64,000 bases of DNA from Serratia sp. Ag1. GTDB taxonomy: Bacteria > Pseudomonadota > Gammaproteobacteria > Enterobacterales > Enterobacteriaceae. Positions 16,387-26,445 of this stretch are shown piece after piece. Below the pieces are notes generated by a model that was not told where the DNA came from, did not search any database, and was given only the letters and a program-made list of their open reading frames with translations. A program made the position numbers and the translations under genes. Each line of letters opens with the position of its first letter. Positions within the stretch are counted from its first letter, which is position 1. The DNA is taken from contig NZ_JQEI01000015.1 in NCBI RefSeq assembly GCF_000743355.1, positions 1-64,000 on the forward strand, written 5' to 3'.

Positions 16387-17439
16387 TCAGAATCCCGGCG
16401 ATGCATCCGTAGTTTTACCCATCACCCAGCGTAATGGTTGGTTAAAACGCGCCTGCCAGCCACCGAGCGCATCCTCTCCCTGAGCAAAATGTTCAATCTC
16501 GACCTGGTTCTTTTCGTTGAACAGATCGGCGAAATACAGGGCCAGCGCCTGATCGTCGAAATTCTGCCGATCGTAATAAGCGATCATTATCCGCTTTTTT
16601 TCTGCCAGTGAATGTTTGGCCGGAGTGATTTCACCGTTGGGGGCAATCAATAAAGCACCTGCATAAAACTGCGGGTATTTGGCCATCAGATTGGCACCGT
16701 GCAGGGCACCTTGCCCACGCGCGGTCAGGAATACCTGCTTGGGATTCAGCTTCAAAACCGGGGTTAAAGAGCGCAGAGCACGTTCAATCGCGCTTTGGGT
16801 GCTCTCATCACTGTAATTTGACCAGCGGAAATTGTGCTCCGCCAGCATTTGGGTGCCATTAAGCTCAATATAGGCGACACCAGCTTCTGCAAACAGTAAG
16901 CGGTCTTCTGGCTTGATGGCTGCTGCCTGACCATAGGCGTGCAGGTAGACGATGGTGGGCCAGCCTCCTGGCGGTGGTTCGCCACTCGGGACGGCATAAT
17001 AGGCTTTACCTTCAAACTGTGAAGCGTATTGCTGATAGCGGGTCTTGGTCTCGGCGAGAATGGAACGGTAGGTTTCACCTTGCTGGATACTGTTGAAGGC
17101 ACTGTCTTCCAGCAGGTTGTAGTAATACCACAATCCGCGCTTGGCGCTCAGTTGCAGATAACGTTCAGCAAGCTCGGTCTGGCCCTTTTCGGCTGAAGAG
17201 GCTGCCAGTTGATAGGGGGCCCAGACATTGCGTGTATCTTCGCGCATCAGGGTCAGATACAACGACATGGCTTCTGTCTTTTTATCCTCCTGGCTATAGG
17301 CAGGCCGTGGCAATGGCGTAGTGGGTGAATGGCGCGCAGGGAGCTCTACCGGTTCTTCTCCGGCAGGGTAACGCATTTCTGCAGCAAACAATGAACTGCC
17401 AGTGCAAACCATCAGCATAGCTAGGATAATCAAACGCAT
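16387..17439 (-). CDS. Secreted alpha/beta-hydrolase-like protein, unusual nucleophile site
   Basis: A 350-residue protein starting at MRLIILAMLM; the longer frame adds an implausible basic leader. The signal peptide ends near SLFAAE. Residues about 60-120 are helical and TPR-like (ALYLTL..., AERYLQLSAKRG). From about residue 165 an alpha/beta-hydrolase core is suggested by WPTIVYLHAYGQ (oxyanion strand), QVFLTARGQGALHGANLMAKYP (read as the elbow) and GALLIAPNGEI. The elbow would normally hold G-x-S-x-G; here the central position reads A-R-G-Q-G, so the nucleophilic Ser appears absent. It lies between adeP and chrR, where E. coli has no such gene. The function is unknown. Confidence 0.6.
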   Translation of the reverse strand: MRLIILAMLMVCTGSSLFAAEMRYPAGEEPVELPARHSPTTPLPRPAYSQEDKKTEAMSLYLTLMREDTRNVWAPYQLAASSAEKGQTELAERYLQLSAKRGLWYYYNLLEDSAFNSIQQGETYRSILAETKTRYQQYASQFEGKAYYAVPSGEPPPGGWPTIVYLHAYGQAAAIKPEDRLLFAEAGVAYIELNGTQMLAEHNFRWSNYSDESTQSAIERALRSLTPVLKLNPKQVFLTARGQGALHGANLMAKYPQFYAGALLIAPNGEITPAKHSLAEKKRIMIAYYDRQNFDDQALALYFADLFNEKNQVEIEHFAQGEDALGGWQARFNQPLRWVMGKTTDASPGF

Positions 17440-17493
17440 ATTTTCTACTACATCAATAATGCAGCGGCACCGATCACGATGCCGCAAGGAAGT

Positions 17494-18060
17494 TTACTTC
17501 ACGCGACGAATATAATCGCTGAATGCAGATAGTTGGCCCGCCAGAAAATCCAGCGTGCCTTGATCAACCAATTCACCTGTTTGTTCATCAACCTTGTTCT
17601 GGATCACGCCGCCCATAAATTCGGGTTTGTTCATCACCATGGCATCAAGAAACACCAGGATCTGGCGCAGATGATACTGGCAACGTGCACCACCGATCGG
17701 CCCCATGGAGCTGGTTTGAATGGCAACCGGTTTACCGGCCAGAGGTTGATTGGGCAAGCGTGAAAGCCAGTCGATGGCATTTTTCAGGCCGCCAGGAACC
17801 GAGTAATTATATTCTGGTGTAACAATAATGACGCCATCAGCCTGACGGATTTGTTCTGCAATGGCCTCAACCGTGGCGGGGAAACCGTCTTCCTGCTGCC
17901 GATCGGTATCATAGAGAGGGATATCGCGAATCGAAGGCAGGGCTTCTATGGTTACGCCGTGGGGAGCCAGCTTGGGTAAGCTGCGGGCAATCATGGCGTT
18001 ATAAGAACCTTTGCGTAGGCTGCCCAGCAAAGTGACGATTTTTAGTGTTTGCTCTGACAT
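17494..18060 (-). CDS. chrR: NAD(P)H-dependent FMN reductase / quinone reductase ChrR
   Basis: A 188-residue flavodoxin-like reductase, the same length as E. coli ChrR (YieF). The FMN-phosphate loop reads GSLRKGSYN near residue 14. The TPEYNYSVPGGLKNAIDWLSR motif (about residues 80-100, read in parts) is diagnostic of the FMN_red family, and SSMGPIGGARCQYHLRQIL follows. It reduces quinones, chromate and related acceptors in the cytoplasm and is linked to oxidative stress protection. The start at MSEQTLKIV matches the family; the upstream 37 codons of open frame are not expected to be translated. Synteny with yieE and adeP supports the name. Confidence 0.9.
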   Translation of the reverse strand: MSEQTLKIVTLLGSLRKGSYNAMIARSLPKLAPHGVTIEALPSIRDIPLYDTDRQQEDGFPATVEAIAEQIRQADGVIIVTPEYNYSVPGGLKNAIDWLSRLPNQPLAGKPVAIQTSSMGPIGGARCQYHLRQILVFLDAMVMNKPEFMGGVIQNKVDEQTGELVDQGTLDFLAGQLSAFSDYIRRVK

Positions 18061-18274
18061 AGGGTCATTCTCGCTTTCTAAAAAATGGATCCAGCTAATA
18101 TCTACAGATTTTAGCTGCTGCTTGAAAAATGAAGGAATAAACAGCAGGTAAATAGTAGAGCAAATTTTCAACAGATAATAGGCGAGCTATATAATTTATC
18201 TGCTTTTACCATTCTATGTAGGAATTAATTTCTTTAAAAAAGTTTTATTTCACATATTCCGCCATTAGGGTGAC

Positions 18275-18988
18275 TCATCGAGCCGGTAAGCTGGTCAGCT
18301 TGAGAAAATGGGTTGATAGTGGTGGATTGCGCGATGATATTTCACTTTTTTTGCGCAATCCAAGCCGGTCGTCATACCGCCAGCAAATCAGGCGTTCCAA
18401 ACCTGGCGTGCGAGCGCAGGCCCAACTCAGATACTCCCCGGCCTCGCTCATGACATGCACAATTGGCGCTGCGCTGGAGCGCAAATGCCCGGAAAACGGA
18501 TAAAGATGTAAGGTTTCCTGCCCATCATTATTCAGGCCACAAAGTTTCAACACGCACTGGCGAATGCTCCAGAGCTGAGTTTCTGCCTCCAGCCGATCGT
18601 CCTGCTCTTCAATCCAGGCCTGCTCGGTAACGGATTGGTACTGCTGCTGCAGGTTACGGCCACGTGCGCGTATCACTTCAATATCCAGCCCGACCTTACC
18701 TTCCAGGCTCAGCAAGGCACCGACCGTATTGCCCGCATAAGCCAGGCTGAAGTCAGGCAAATAAGGATCGACAAAATACGGTCGCCCGGTGGGGGTGGCG
18801 GTAATCGGGGGCAGAACGGGCAGGCGATACAGATAGAACATCATTTCAGCCAGCAGGATCCGCCCTTGCAGGAAACGCTTGCGGCGTTTATGTGAGAAAT
18901 TCAGCGTTTTTTCAACAAGATCGCTTGATAGCCGATGAGTGTTAAAAACCTCGGAGGTGGTATCCCAGCGGATAAAGTGACAAGTCAT
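18275..18988 (-). CDS. yieE: 4'-phosphopantetheinyl transferase superfamily protein
   Basis: A 237-residue Sfp/HetI-type phosphopantetheinyl transferase, syntenic with E. coli yieE beside chrR. Motifs: RRKRFLQGRILLAEMM near residue 36, GRPYF near 68, FSLAYAGNTVGALLS near 80, and the Mg-binding GLDIE near 99. The usual W-x-x-K-E motif reads WSIRQ (about 141-145), so the Lys-Glu pair is not conserved. Activity on acyl or peptidyl carrier proteins therefore remains a question. Start ATG 18988 has GGAGTGAATA upstream. No carrier-protein or synthase gene is nearby. Confidence 0.75.
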   Translation of the reverse strand: MTCHFIRWDTTSEVFNTHRLSSDLVEKTLNFSHKRRKRFLQGRILLAEMMFYLYRLPVLPPITATPTGRPYFVDPYLPDFSLAYAGNTVGALLSLEGKVGLDIEVIRARGRNLQQQYQSVTEQAWIEEQDDRLEAETQLWSIRQCVLKLCGLNNDGQETLHLYPFSGHLRSSAAPIVHVMSEAGEYLSWACARTPGLERLICWRYDDRLGLRKKSEISSRNPPLSTHFLKLTSLPAR

Positions 18989-19134
18989 TATTCACTCCAT
19001 GATCGAGGCTGAAAAAGCTGTAATGCGAGATTAAGCATAACGTTAAGCTTTTCCATCAATAAAACACATTTGAATTATCTTAAATATTCACATTATGAAT
19101 ATTTAAATCATAAGATATACTTATATTGTGGAAT

Positions 19135-19170
19135 AAAAATCCCACAAAACAACCTGTCGAGTGGGATTTT
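19135..19170 (-). terminator. Intrinsic terminator of mnmE
   Basis: AAAAATCCCAC (19135-19145) pairs with GTGGGATTTT (19161-19170). On the minus strand the stem is followed by TTTTTATT, directly after the mnmE stop codon. Confidence 0.8.
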
Positions 19171-19203
19171 AGAAATGGGAAGAGGTATAGCGATGTGTGG
19201 GGC

Positions 19204-20568
19204 TTACTTACCGATACAAAAGCTGGAGAAAATACGCCCCAATAGATCGTCGGAAGTGAATTCACCCGTGATCTCACTCAAGGCCTGCTGTGCCAAGCGT
19301 AACTCTTCGGCGAGCAACTCCCCCGCGTAAGCGCTCACTAACTGTTCTTTGCCTTGCAGCAGATGTTGGGCTGCCAGCTCCAAAGCTTGCAGGTGGCGGC
19401 GGCGAGCCAGGAAGCCCCCCTCCATATTGCTGGTGAACCCCATGCTTTGCTTCAGGTGGTCGCGCAGCAGATCGATGCCTTCGCCGGTACGTGCTGACAG
19501 GCGAATAAGTGAGTGGCCATTTACTTCGCTAATCCCCAGCGCTTCGCCAGTAATGTCGGCTTTGTTACGCACCACGGTGATGGGCAACTTGCTGGGCAGG
19601 CGGGCCATAAACTCTGGCCAGATTTCGCTGGGTTCGGTTGCCGCCGTGGTGGTTCCATCAACCATAAACAGCACGCGATCGGCCTGTTCTATCTCATTCC
19701 ACGCACGTTCGATGCCAATGCGCTCGACTTCATCGCTGGCTTCGCGCAGGCCTGCGGTATCGATAATATGCAGCGGCATGCCATCGATATGAATATGTTC
19801 ACGCAGCACGTCCCGCGTGGTGCCAGCAATGTCGGTAACGATCGCCGCTTCACGACCGGCCAACTCATTGAGTAAGCTGGATTTACCCGCGTTTGGCCGC
19901 CCGGCAATCACCACTTTCATCCCTTCGCGTAGCAGGCTGCCCTGGCGCGCTTCGGTACGCACGTTGTCCAGATCGGCCATCACGCCATTGAGCTGTGCTT
20001 CGATTTTGCCGTCGGAAAGGAAGTCGATCTCTTCATCAGGGAAGTCGATCGCCGCTTCCACATAGATACGCAGGTGAGTGAGTGCTTCCACCAACTGGTG
20101 GATGCGGGTAGAAAACGCGCCTTGCAAAGAGTTGATGGCTGAACGTGCCGCTTGCTCCGAGCTGGCATCGATCAGGTCGGCAATCGCTTCCGCCTGTGCC
20201 AGATCCAGCTTATCGTTGAGAAATGCACGTTCAGAGAATTCACCGGGCCGCGCAATACGCACACCGGGCAGTGCCAGCACGCGCTTGAGCAGCAGATCGA
20301 GGATCACCGGCCCACCGTGGCCCTGCAGTTCCAGCACGTCTTCACCGGTAAAAGAGTTCGGGCCGGGGAACCATAATGCAATGCCCTGATCGAGAACCGC
20401 GCCTGCAGCGTCGCGGAACGGCAGGTAATCGGCGTAGCGCGGCTTCGGCAGTTTACCGAGCAATGCCTGGGCGACATCTTTCGCGTTGCGGCCTGAAATA
20501 CGCAGAATGCCGACGCCGCCGCGTCCCGGCGGGGTGGCAAGGGCAGCGATAGTATCGGTGGTACTCAT
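19204..20568 (-). CDS. mnmE: tRNA U34 5-carboxymethylaminomethyl modification GTPase
   Basis: A 454-residue protein, the length of E. coli MnmE. An N-terminal folate-binding TrmE_N domain ([19 protein letters not shown]) comes first, then a helical domain, then an inserted G domain. That domain has [12 protein letters not shown] (P-loop, about residue 224), TDIAGTTRD (switch), DTAGLRE and NKAD. The C-terminal FCIGK carries the catalytic Cys. With MnmG it modifies the wobble uridine of several tRNAs. It is the last gene of the rpmH-rnpA-yidD-yidC-mnmE series, separated from yidC by a terminator. Confidence 0.98.
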   Translation of the reverse strand: MSTTDTIAALATPPGRGGVGILRISGRNAKDVAQALLGKLPKPRYADYLPFRDAAGAVLDQGIALWFPGPNSFTGEDVLELQGHGGPVILDLLLKRVLALPGVRIARPGEFSERAFLNDKLDLAQAEAIADLIDASSEQAARSAINSLQGAFSTRIHQLVEALTHLRIYVEAAIDFPDEEIDFLSDGKIEAQLNGVMADLDNVRTEARQGSLLREGMKVVIAGRPNAGKSSLLNELAGREAAIVTDIAGTTRDVLREHIHIDGMPLHIIDTAGLREASDEVERIGIERAWNEIEQADRVLFMVDGTTTAATEPSEIWPEFMARLPSKLPITVVRNKADITGEALGISEVNGHSLIRLSARTGEGIDLLRDHLKQSMGFTSNMEGGFLARRRHLQALELAAQHLLQGKEQLVSAYAGELLAEELRLAQQALSEITGEFTSDDLLGRIFSSFCIGK

Positions 20569-20594
20569 AACGGGTTATCTCTCTGGCAATATGC

Positions 20595-20620
20595 AAAAAG
20601 GCGGTCGAATGACCGCCTTT
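20595..20620 (-). terminator. Terminator after yidC
   Basis: GGCGGTC/GACCGCC with loop GAAT (20600-20617). On the minus strand the stem is followed by TTTTT and preceded by AAA, so it could work in both directions. It lies between yidC and mnmE. Confidence 0.85.
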
Positions 20621-20663
20621 GAGTTTCGCAGAAGGGGCATAAACTGCAACCCCTTGCCTACGC

Positions 20664-22301
20664 TTAAGACTTCTTCTTGTCGCGGCTGTGCAGGCCACGT
20701 TTTTCCAGCCCGCGATAAATAATCTGCTGCTGGAGGATGGTTACCAGGTTACTGACGATGTAGTACAGCACCAGACCAGACGGGAACCACAGGAAGAACA
20801 CGGTGAAAATCACCGGCATGAAGGTCATGATCTTCTGCTGCATCGGGTCGGTCACGGTGGTCGGTGACATCTTCTGGATGAAGTACATGGTCACACCCAT
20901 CAGGATCGGCAGGATGTAGTACGGGTCCTGCGCTGACAGATCGTGGATCCACAGAATGAACGGCGCATGGCGCAGCTCAACCGAACTCATCAGCATGTAG
21001 TACAACGCCAGGAAGATTGGCATCTGGATGATCAACGGTAAGCAGCCACCCAGCGGGTTCACTTTCTCTGCCTTGTACAGCGCCATCATTTCTTGGCTCA
21101 TGCGCTGTTTGTCGTCACCGATCCGCTCACGCATCGCCTGCAGTTTTGGCTGCAGCAAGCGCATTTTGGCCATCGAGGTGTACTGCGCTTTGGTCAGCGG
21201 GTACATGATGCCACGCACGATGAAGGTGATGATGATGATCGAGAAGCCCCAGTTACCGATAAAGCCGTGGATGAACTTCAGCAGTTTGAACAGCGGCTGG
21301 GAAATAAACCACAGCCAGCCGTAATCCACGGTCAGATCGAGATGCGGAGCCAGTTCGGCCATCTTATCCTGCAATTCAGGGCCAACCCACAAGGTGGCAC
21401 TCAACTGCTGCTGCGCACCCGGTTGCACCACCACAGGAGTCGACTTAAAGCCGATCGCGGACAGGTTATCGCCAGGTTTTGCGGTGTAGAAGGTGTTTTT
21501 GCCCTGAGTCTGTGGCACCCACGCGGTCGCGAAATACTGCTGCAGCATGGCAACCCAGCCGCCCTGCGTGGTGATATCCAGGTTCTCTTCCTTATCGAAC
21601 GCATACTTCTGGTATTTGTTGTCACTGGAGGAGTAGGCCGCGCCACGGAAAGTGTGCAGCGCAAAATTGTTGCTGCCGGTGTCACGGTGTTTTGGCAATT
21701 CGGTGCTTTGCTTGAGCTGGCCAAACAGCGTCAGTTCCAGCGGTGCTGCACTTTTGTTGACGATGGTGTAATCCACGCCCACGCCGTAGTGGTTACGCTT
21801 GAGAACGAACGTCTTGGTGAACACCGAGCCGTCTTTGCCGGTAAAGGTCAGCGGGATACGCAGTTCATCCTGGCCATCTGCCAGTGTGAAAGTATCTTGC
21901 GTGGCTTCAAACAGAGGGCGCTCGCCGTTGGCCGGGTTATCCGGGCCGTTTCTGCCGGTCAGGCCGCTTTGTGCTTGGTAGACAAATGCCGGTGTGGTTT
22001 CCAGCAACTGGAATGGCGTTGATGAACCCAAAGATTCCGGGTAGGCCAACAATTTAGCCTGTTCGATATCACCACCACGGGTGTTGATGGTCAGCGACAG
22101 TACGTCAGTATTAACAGTAATCAGTTTACCCTGACCACTGGCTGGCAAAGCCTGGCTGGCAGCATCACCGGTAGCAGTGTTCGCAGTCTGTTGCGTGGTC
22201 TGGGCGGTTGGCTGCGGAGCGTTGTCCGTTTGCCAAGCCTGCCAGATCATGAAAGACACGAACAGCAGAGCGATGAGGAAAAGATTGCGTTGCGAATCCA
22301 T
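20664..22301 (-). CDS. yidC: Membrane protein insertase YidC
   Basis: A 545-residue inner-membrane insertase. The N-terminal anchor ([18 protein letters not shown]) is followed by a large periplasmic beta domain (about residues 60-340). The conserved 60KD_IMP core has TM2-TM6, including [34 protein letters not shown] and [19 protein letters not shown]. The basic C-terminal tail ends RDKKKS. It inserts proteins alone or with SecYEG. Located 2 bp after yidD, as in E. coli. Confidence 0.98.
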   Translation of the reverse strand: MDSQRNLFLIALLFVSFMIWQAWQTDNAPQPTAQTTQQTANTATGDAASQALPASGQGKLITVNTDVLSLTINTRGGDIEQAKLLAYPESLGSSTPFQLLETTPAFVYQAQSGLTGRNGPDNPANGERPLFEATQDTFTLADGQDELRIPLTFTGKDGSVFTKTFVLKRNHYGVGVDYTIVNKSAAPLELTLFGQLKQSTELPKHRDTGSNNFALHTFRGAAYSSSDNKYQKYAFDKEENLDITTQGGWVAMLQQYFATAWVPQTQGKNTFYTAKPGDNLSAIGFKSTPVVVQPGAQQQLSATLWVGPELQDKMAELAPHLDLTVDYGWLWFISQPLFKLLKFIHGFIGNWGFSIIIITFIVRGIMYPLTKAQYTSMAKMRLLQPKLQAMRERIGDDKQRMSQEMMALYKAEKVNPLGGCLPLIIQMPIFLALYYMLMSSVELRHAPFILWIHDLSAQDPYYILPILMGVTMYFIQKMSPTTVTDPMQQKIMTFMPVIFTVFFLWFPSGLVLYYIVSNLVTILQQQIIYRGLEKRGLHSRDKKKS

Positions 22302-22303
22302 CG

Positions 22304-22561
22304 TTAATGTTCTCTGTTATCGTCGGTTTTCGGCGGCACGGGATCATCGCCACCTGGGTTCAAAGGATGGCATTTTAATACGCGTTTCAATGCCAACCAA
22401 CTGCCTTTTAACATGCCAAACCTGCTTAATGCCTCAATTGCGTAATGAGAGCATGTTGGCTGGAAGCGGCAACGAGGCCCAAGCAGCGGACTGATGACGA
22501 GCTGATATGCCCGTACCAGCCCGATCAGGATGCGGGAGCCTGGCGACAGTGGCGACGCCAT
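22304..22561 (-). CDS. yidD: Membrane protein insertion efficiency factor
   Basis: An 85-residue protein of the YidD family. A hydrophobic/amphipathic N-terminal helix ([17 protein letters not shown]) precedes the conserved [19 protein letters not shown] with its cysteines, then [13 protein letters not shown]. It assists YidC-dependent insertion. Its start overlaps the 3' end of rnpA by 37 bp, as in other enterobacteria. Confidence 0.95.
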   Translation of the reverse strand: MASPLSPGSRILIGLVRAYQLVISPLLGPRCRFQPTCSHYAIEALSRFGMLKGSWLALKRVLKCHPLNPGGDDPVPPKTDDNREH

Positions 22562-22884
22562 AATTTTTCCAAAGCTTCCGTCAGCGCGCGGTTATCCAAA
22601 TCCGCGATCCCTTTTTTAGCCACCACGACAAAATCCATCGCCGGTAATTCGTGCTGACGTAAACGGAAGCTTTCGCGGGTTAGGCGTTTGATCCGGTTGC
22701 GTTCATGTGCGCGTTTGACGTGTTTTTTGGCGACAGTAAGACCGATACGGGGATGCCCCAGCTGGTTCAGGCGGCCGAGAATGGTGATTTGCGGCGTGCC
22801 AGCCCGTTGTGGCTGCTGGAAGACGAAAGTGAAATGAGTGGGAGTTAACAAACGTAACTCCCTGGGAAAAGCGAGCTTAACCAC
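22525..22884 (-). CDS. rnpA: Ribonuclease P protein component
   Basis: A 119-residue basic protein that forms RNase P with the RNA subunit to mature tRNA 5' ends. The signature RNR motif [16 protein letters not shown] (about residues 60-75) and the N-terminal [17 protein letters not shown] are nearly identical to E. coli. The start is GTG at 22884, as in E. coli. It follows rpmH directly and overlaps yidD. Confidence 0.97.
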   Translation of the reverse strand: MVKLAFPRELRLLTPTHFTFVFQQPQRAGTPQITILGRLNQLGHPRIGLTVAKKHVKRAHERNRIKRLTRESFRLRQHELPAMDFVVVAKKGIADLDNRALTEALEKLWRRHCRQAPAS

Positions 22885-22902
22885 TCAGCGGGTTAGCTTT
22901 TA

Positions 22903-23055
<153 letters not shown>

Positions 23056-23145
23056 CTAAACTTAAATGAATTACTGAGAAGTCAAATGCGTTTGGCTACT
23101 CGGCGTGAAGACGACCGACACCTCAATCGCATATAAAGAGGCGGG

Positions 23146-23174
23146 ATTGTAATAATTGTACAGTCCTGAGTCAA
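23146..23174 (-). promoter_or_regulatory. Sigma-70 promoter of rpmH
   Basis: On the minus strand TTGACT (23174-23169) and TACAAT (23151-23146) are exactly 17 bp apart, pointing at rpmH. This is close to consensus and agrees with the strong promoter expected for a ribosomal protein gene. Confidence 0.8.
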
Positions 23175-23219
23175 TTCGCATCATGCGCCAAACCTGCATA
23201 TTTCGAGTCGCAGTCAACC

Positions 23220-23660
23220 TGCACCTTGAGATCTGCTGGGCATAGCCTTACCTGGTTGCTTGCCAAATACGGAAAAGATCCCGCTTTGGCCCGTGGTCAC
23301 CGCAGAATCCTGTCTGGTAAATGACTCACCGTTGAGGAACCAGGTATCACACGTAGGGCGAAGATTATACGGACTCGGGGTGAAATCGCAAGGATCCAGG
23401 TACGATCCTGTGTGTCTAAGACGAAGATCCTGCGTGGATAACCGGGTATAACTCATTTGTGTCGTAAAAATCGAGCACGACAAAATCAGATTTTATCGGT
23501 ATCGGGACGTAAGTGGTTAAAATACAATCACTCACTAATGGCTGTGGATAAAATGGATCTAATCTGTGAGGAAGGGGAGGATCTCTTGCGCGTATTGCGT
23601 TATGATCCTCTATTCCGATCGCGATCCCAAATGAGGGATCGTCAGGGACATAAACCGTGA
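23220..23660 (+). promoter_or_regulatory. dnaA upstream control region: DnaA boxes and GATC cluster
   Basis: The rpmH-dnaA gap is 737 bp without a gene. It holds a perfect DnaA box TGTGGATAA (23543-23551), a one-mismatch box CGTGGATAA (23433-23441), and eleven GATC sites between about 23230 and 23641. DnaA autorepression and Dam/SeqA control of dnaA are known in E. coli, and these sites fit that. Two candidate -10 boxes are TACAAT near 23523 and TATTCC near 23612; I cannot choose between them. The left part (about 23205-23245) carries an end of the dispersed palindromic repeat also seen at 3683-3778. Confidence 0.65.
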
Positions 23661-23780
23661 AAGGCGGTTCGCATGCCCTACAGGTTTTCAGCCGATGCCG
23701 GGCGTGTGTCAAAAATCATGAGTTATAAAAAAGTAGCCTGATTCTTTTCTTTTATTGATCTTGTTCGAGTGGAGTCCGCC

Positions 23781-25175
23781 GTGTCACTTTCGCTTTGGCA
23801 GCAGTGTCTTGCCCGATTGCAGGATGAGTTACCTGCCACAGAATTTAGTATGTGGATACGCCCATTGCAGGCGGAACTGAGTGACAATACCCTGGCGCTG
23901 TATGCGCCCAATCGTTTTGTGCTGGATTGGGTTCGCGATAAGTACTTAAACAATATCAATGGCCTGTTGAACGATTTCTGCGGGGCAGATGCACCGTTAC
24001 TGCGTTTTGAAGTGGGCAGTAAACCGCTGACACAAACCATCAATCAGGCCGTCACGGCCAACGTCAGCAGTGCGCCTGTAGCTCCTGCGGTGCGTGTGGC
24101 TGCGCCATCGCGCCCAAGTTGGGACAACGCAGCACCGCCTCCCGAGCTTTCATACCGTTCCAACGTTAACCCCAAGCACACTTTCGACAACTTTGTCGAG
24201 GGTAAGTCCAACCAGCTGGCGCGTGCTGCTGCCCGTCAGGTGGCGGATAACCCTGGTGGGGCATATAACCCACTGTTCCTGTATGGCGGCACTGGTCTGG
24301 GTAAAACCCACCTGTTGCATGCGGTCGGTAACGGCATCATGGCACGTAAAGCCAATGCCAAAGTGGTTTACATGCACTCGGAACGCTTTGTGCAGGACAT
24401 GGTCAAGGCCCTGCAGAACAACGCGATTGAAGAGTTCAAACGTTACTACCGTTCGGTTGATGCATTGCTGATCGATGACATTCAATTTTTTGCCAACAAA
24501 GAGCGTTCGCAGGAAGAGTTTTTTCATACCTTTAATGCGTTGCTCGAAGGTAATCAACAGATCATCCTGACCTCGGATCGTTATCCGAAAGAGATCAATG
24601 GCGTTGAGGATCGTCTGAAATCCCGCTTCGGCTGGGGCCTGACGGTGGCGATCGAACCGCCAGAGCTGGAAACCCGTGTGGCGATCCTGATGAAAAAGGC
24701 CGACGAGAACGATATCCGTCTGCCGGGCGAAGTGGCGTTCTTTATTGCCAAGCGTCTGCGTTCCAACGTGCGTGAGCTCGAAGGCGCACTGAACCGGGTG
24801 ATCGCCAACGCAAACTTTACTGGCCGTGCCATTACCATTGATTTCGTGCGCGAAGCGCTGCGCGATTTGCTGGCATTGCAGGAAAAACTGGTCACCATCG
24901 ACAACATTCAGAAGACGGTGGCGGAGTACTATAAAATCAAAATCGCGGATTTGCTGTCCAAACGGCGTTCGCGCTCGGTTGCCCGCCCGCGCCAGATGGC
25001 GATGGCATTGGCGAAAGAACTCACCAACCACAGCCTGCCAGAAATCGGCGATGCGTTTGGTGGTCGCGACCATACCACGGTGTTGCACGCCTGCCGGAAG
25101 ATTGAGCAGCTGCGTGAGGAAAGTCACGACATCAAAGAAGATTTCTCCAACTTAATCAGAACATTGTCGTCATAG
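23781..25175 (+). CDS. dnaA: Chromosomal replication initiator DnaA
   Basis: A 464-residue AAA+ initiator. Domain I ([20 protein letters not shown]) binds DnaB and DiaA. A Pro/Ala-rich linker (about 87-130) follows. Domain III has Walker [12 protein letters not shown] (about residue 170), Walker B LLIDDIQF and the arginine-finger/sensor region. Domain IV carries the DnaA signature [18 protein letters not shown] near 430. The start is GTG at 23781, as in E. coli, with TGGAG before it. A GTG 12 bp upstream is in frame but less likely. It leads the dnaA-dnaN-recF-gyrB series. Confidence 0.99.
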   Translation: MSLSLWQQCLARLQDELPATEFSMWIRPLQAELSDNTLALYAPNRFVLDWVRDKYLNNINGLLNDFCGADAPLLRFEVGSKPLTQTINQAVTANVSSAPVAPAVRVAAPSRPSWDNAAPPPELSYRSNVNPKHTFDNFVEGKSNQLARAAARQVADNPGGAYNPLFLYGGTGLGKTHLLHAVGNGIMARKANAKVVYMHSERFVQDMVKALQNNAIEEFKRYYRSVDALLIDDIQFFANKERSQEEFFHTFNALLEGNQQIILTSDRYPKEINGVEDRLKSRFGWGLTVAIEPPELETRVAILMKKADENDIRLPGEVAFFIAKRLRSNVRELEGALNRVIANANFTGRAITIDFVREALRDLLALQEKLVTIDNIQKTVAEYYKIKIADLLSKRRSRSVARPRQMAMALAKELTNHSLPEIGDAFGGRDHTTVLHACRKIEQLREESHDIKEDFSNLIRTLSS

Positions 25176-25180
25176 CGCAT

Positions 25181-26281
25181 ATGAAATTTATCGTTGAACG
25201 TGAGCATCTGCTAAAACCGCTGCAACAGGTGAGCAGCCCACTGGGGGGCCGCCCGACGCTGCCGATTCTGGGTAACCTGCTGCTGCAGGTGACGGAAGGT
25301 TCCCTGCTACTGACAGGTACCGATCTGGAGATGGAGATGGTGGCGCGCGTTGCCCTGTCTCAGCCCCATGAAGTGGGTGCGACCACCGTCCCCGCGCGTA
25401 AATTTTTTGATATCTGCCGTGGCTTGCCGGAAGGTGCCGAGATTAGCGTGCAGCTTGAAGGCGAGCGTATGCTGGTGCGTTCTGGTCGCAGCCGTTTCTC
25501 ACTGTCTACGCTGCCTGCGGCGGACTTCCCGAACCTGGATGACTGGCAGAGCGAAGTCGAATTCACCTTGCCGCAAGCGACGCTGAAGCGCCTGATCGAA
25601 GCCACCCAGTTCTCGATGGCGCATCAGGACGTGCGTTATTACCTGAACGGTATGCTGTTTGAAACCGAAGGGGAAGAGTTGCGCACCGTGGCGACCGACG
25701 GCCACCGCTTGGCGGTGTGTGCAATGCCGATCGGCCAGCCGTTGCCAACCCATTCGGTGATCGTGCCGCGTAAAGGGGTGATGGAGCTGGTACGCCTGCT
25801 GGATGGCGGTGATACGCTGCTGCGCTTGCAGATCGGCAGCAACAATATTCGCGCCCATGTGGGGGATTTTATTTTCACCTCCAAGCTGGTTGATGGCCGT
25901 TTCCCGGATTATCGCCGCGTATTGCCGAAGAACCCCGACAAAACTTTGGAAGCAGGCTGCGACTTGCTCAAGCAGGCGTTTGCGCGCGCGGCCATTCTGT
26001 CGAATGAGAAGTTCCGTGGTGTGCGTTTGTACGTCAGCCAGAACCAGCTCAAGATCACCGCCAATAATCCGGAACAGGAAGAGGCGGAAGAGATCCTCGA
26101 CGTCAGTTACGACGGTACCGAGATGGAGATTGGTTTCAACGTCAGCTACGTGCTGGACGTGCTGAATGCGCTCAAGTGTGAAGATGTGCGCCTGTTGCTG
26201 ACCGATTCGGTCTCCAGCGTGCAGATCGAAGACGGTGCCAGTCAGGCGGCGGCCTATGTTGTCATGCCCATGCGGCTGTGA
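25181..26281 (+). CDS. dnaN: DNA polymerase III beta subunit (sliding clamp)
   Basis: A 366-residue clamp with the three similar domains of the family and the E. coli length. It starts MKFIVEREHLLKPLQQV and ends AAYVVMPMRL, the usual C-terminal MPMRL. It is 5 bp after dnaA, so co-transcription is expected. Unusually for enterobacteria, recF does not follow immediately; a 164-bp gap with a hairpin-rich repeat intervenes. Confidence 0.99.
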   Translation: MKFIVEREHLLKPLQQVSSPLGGRPTLPILGNLLLQVTEGSLLLTGTDLEMEMVARVALSQPHEVGATTVPARKFFDICRGLPEGAEISVQLEGERMLVRSGRSRFSLSTLPAADFPNLDDWQSEVEFTLPQATLKRLIEATQFSMAHQDVRYYLNGMLFETEGEELRTVATDGHRLAVCAMPIGQPLPTHSVIVPRKGVMELVRLLDGGDTLLRLQIGSNNIRAHVGDFIFTSKLVDGRFPDYRRVLPKNPDKTLEAGCDLLKQAFARAAILSNEKFRGVRLYVSQNQLKITANNPEQEEAEEILDVSYDGTEMEIGFNVSYVLDVLNALKCEDVRLLLTDSVSSVQIEDGASQAAAYVVMPMRL

Positions 26282-26310
26282 TCTATGTCCGGGCTATCTT
26301 GGCTTGCCAT

Positions 26311-26387
26311 TTTACGTTTGGGCAGTGCTCGCCATCCTCACGTACTTTGTGTACGCTCCGGTGGCTGTGCGGCTTGCCGCACGTAAA
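26311..26387. repeat. Hairpin-rich repeat inserted between dnaN and recF
   Basis: TTTACGT (26311-26317) and ACGTAAA (26381-26387) are inverted ends. Inside are CGTAC/GTACG (26341-26355) and GTGCGGC/GCCGCAC with a 2-nt loop (26367-26382). In E. coli dnaN and recF are adjacent, so this looks like an intergenic mobile repeat of the genome that landed inside the operon. Confidence 0.55.
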
Positions 26388-26445
26388 CTGTCTGTGCCGA
26401 TAACGCCCTGACATCGCGCTTAGATTTCCTGGTAATGGGATTGGC

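Noticed and set aside
17440-17487. Longer N-terminus for the hydrolase-like protein
   Set aside because: The 16 extra residues would place charged sequence before a good signal peptide; start at 17439 is more natural.
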